This document shows positions 5,442-5,463 of a DNA stretch of 5,463 bases, piece by piece; position 1 is the stretch's first letter; each line of letters starts with the position of its first letter. Both the position numbers and the translations under genes were made by a program. Source of the stretch: Opitutia bacterium UBA957 (GTDB lineage Bacteria > Verrucomicrobiota > Verrucomicrobiia > Opitutales > UBA953); NCBI GenBank assembly GCA_002293065.1, contig DBCN01000109.1, positions 191-5,653 on the forward strand, read 5' to 3'. Below the pieces are notes generated by a model. That model did no database searches. It was not told the DNA's origin and was given only the letters and a program-made list of their open reading frames with translations.

Positions 5442-5463
5442 GGGCGCGGCGTAGCCACGCCCC
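5442..5463 (-). repeat. REP-like hairpin E (9-3-9), at the window edge
   Basis: GGGCGCGGC (5442-5450), loop GTA, GCCACGCCC (5454-5462). The single imperfect pair is C-A on the plus strand (5447/5457) and G-T on the minus strand. By analogy with B the sequence should continue into CTACC just past the window end. Confidence 0.7.

Larger units (their letters stand above)
5144..5463. other. Gene-free, palindrome-rich intergenic region
   Basis: I find no plausible gene here. The frames that stay open on the minus strand are made of repeat translations. The stretch contains a 31-bp imperfect inverted repeat, one heptamer element, five 9-3-9 hairpins and one 8-4-8 hairpin. The segment between the arms of the large inverted repeat (5190-5251) shows only a 10-base palindrome CTTAGCTAAG (5216-5225) at its exact centre and a short inverted pair TCGTCAGG/CCTGACGA (5187-5194 and 5227-5234). 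The next gene must lie beyond the window. Confidence 0.7.

Noticed and set aside
5153..5458. Minus-strand open frame of 101 codons after the terminator
   Set aside because: It runs entirely through hairpin and heptamer repeats, its translation is repeat-derived (for example SQPLTANR), and no ribosome binding site or conserved-looking domain is visible.

Overview
The window is a GC-rich stretch of a bacterial surface-polysaccharide locus. All genes are on the + strand. They are a 5'-truncated GT4-type glycosyltransferase (1-1179), a Wzx-like flippase (1413-2855) and two more GT4-type glycosyltransferases (2852-3955 and 3952-5091). An intrinsic terminator follows (5119-5143), and then about 320 bp of gene-free, repeat-packed DNA runs to the window end. 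No RNA genes, CRISPR arrays or transposase genes were seen.

Organism: the style of the glycosyltransferases, the GC-rich coding sequence, the dispersed GCGGTTA/GCGGTTG heptamer repeats and the GTAGGGGCG-type palindromes together recall Verrucomicrobiota of the Opitutaceae type. This rests on remembered patterns, not on a search, and is held with moderate to low confidence.

Layout: the first glycosyltransferase ends inside a heptamer repeat, which supplies its stop codon. A 233-bp spacer with three heptamer copies in two orientations separates it from the flippase. The flippase and the next two genes are joined by two 4-base ATGA overlaps, so they look like one translationally coupled operon closed by the terminator. 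The likely joint job is cytoplasmic assembly of a lipid-linked oligosaccharide by the glycosyltransferases and its transfer across the inner membrane by the flippase, as in Wzx/Wzy-type O-antigen or exopolysaccharide synthesis. No polymerase, initiating transferase or nucleotide-sugar enzyme is present in the window, so the exact product cannot be stated.

The coding part looks like an ordinary, if divergent, glycan cluster. The more unusual signal is in the non-coding DNA. Five 21-nt hairpins share a strict 9-3-9 stem-loop plan. One pair of them differs by a compensatory base-pair swap. Every imperfect pair in the five stems is a G-T wobble on the GTAGGG-side strand and an A-C mismatch on the other. 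This pattern resembles REP/BIME elements.
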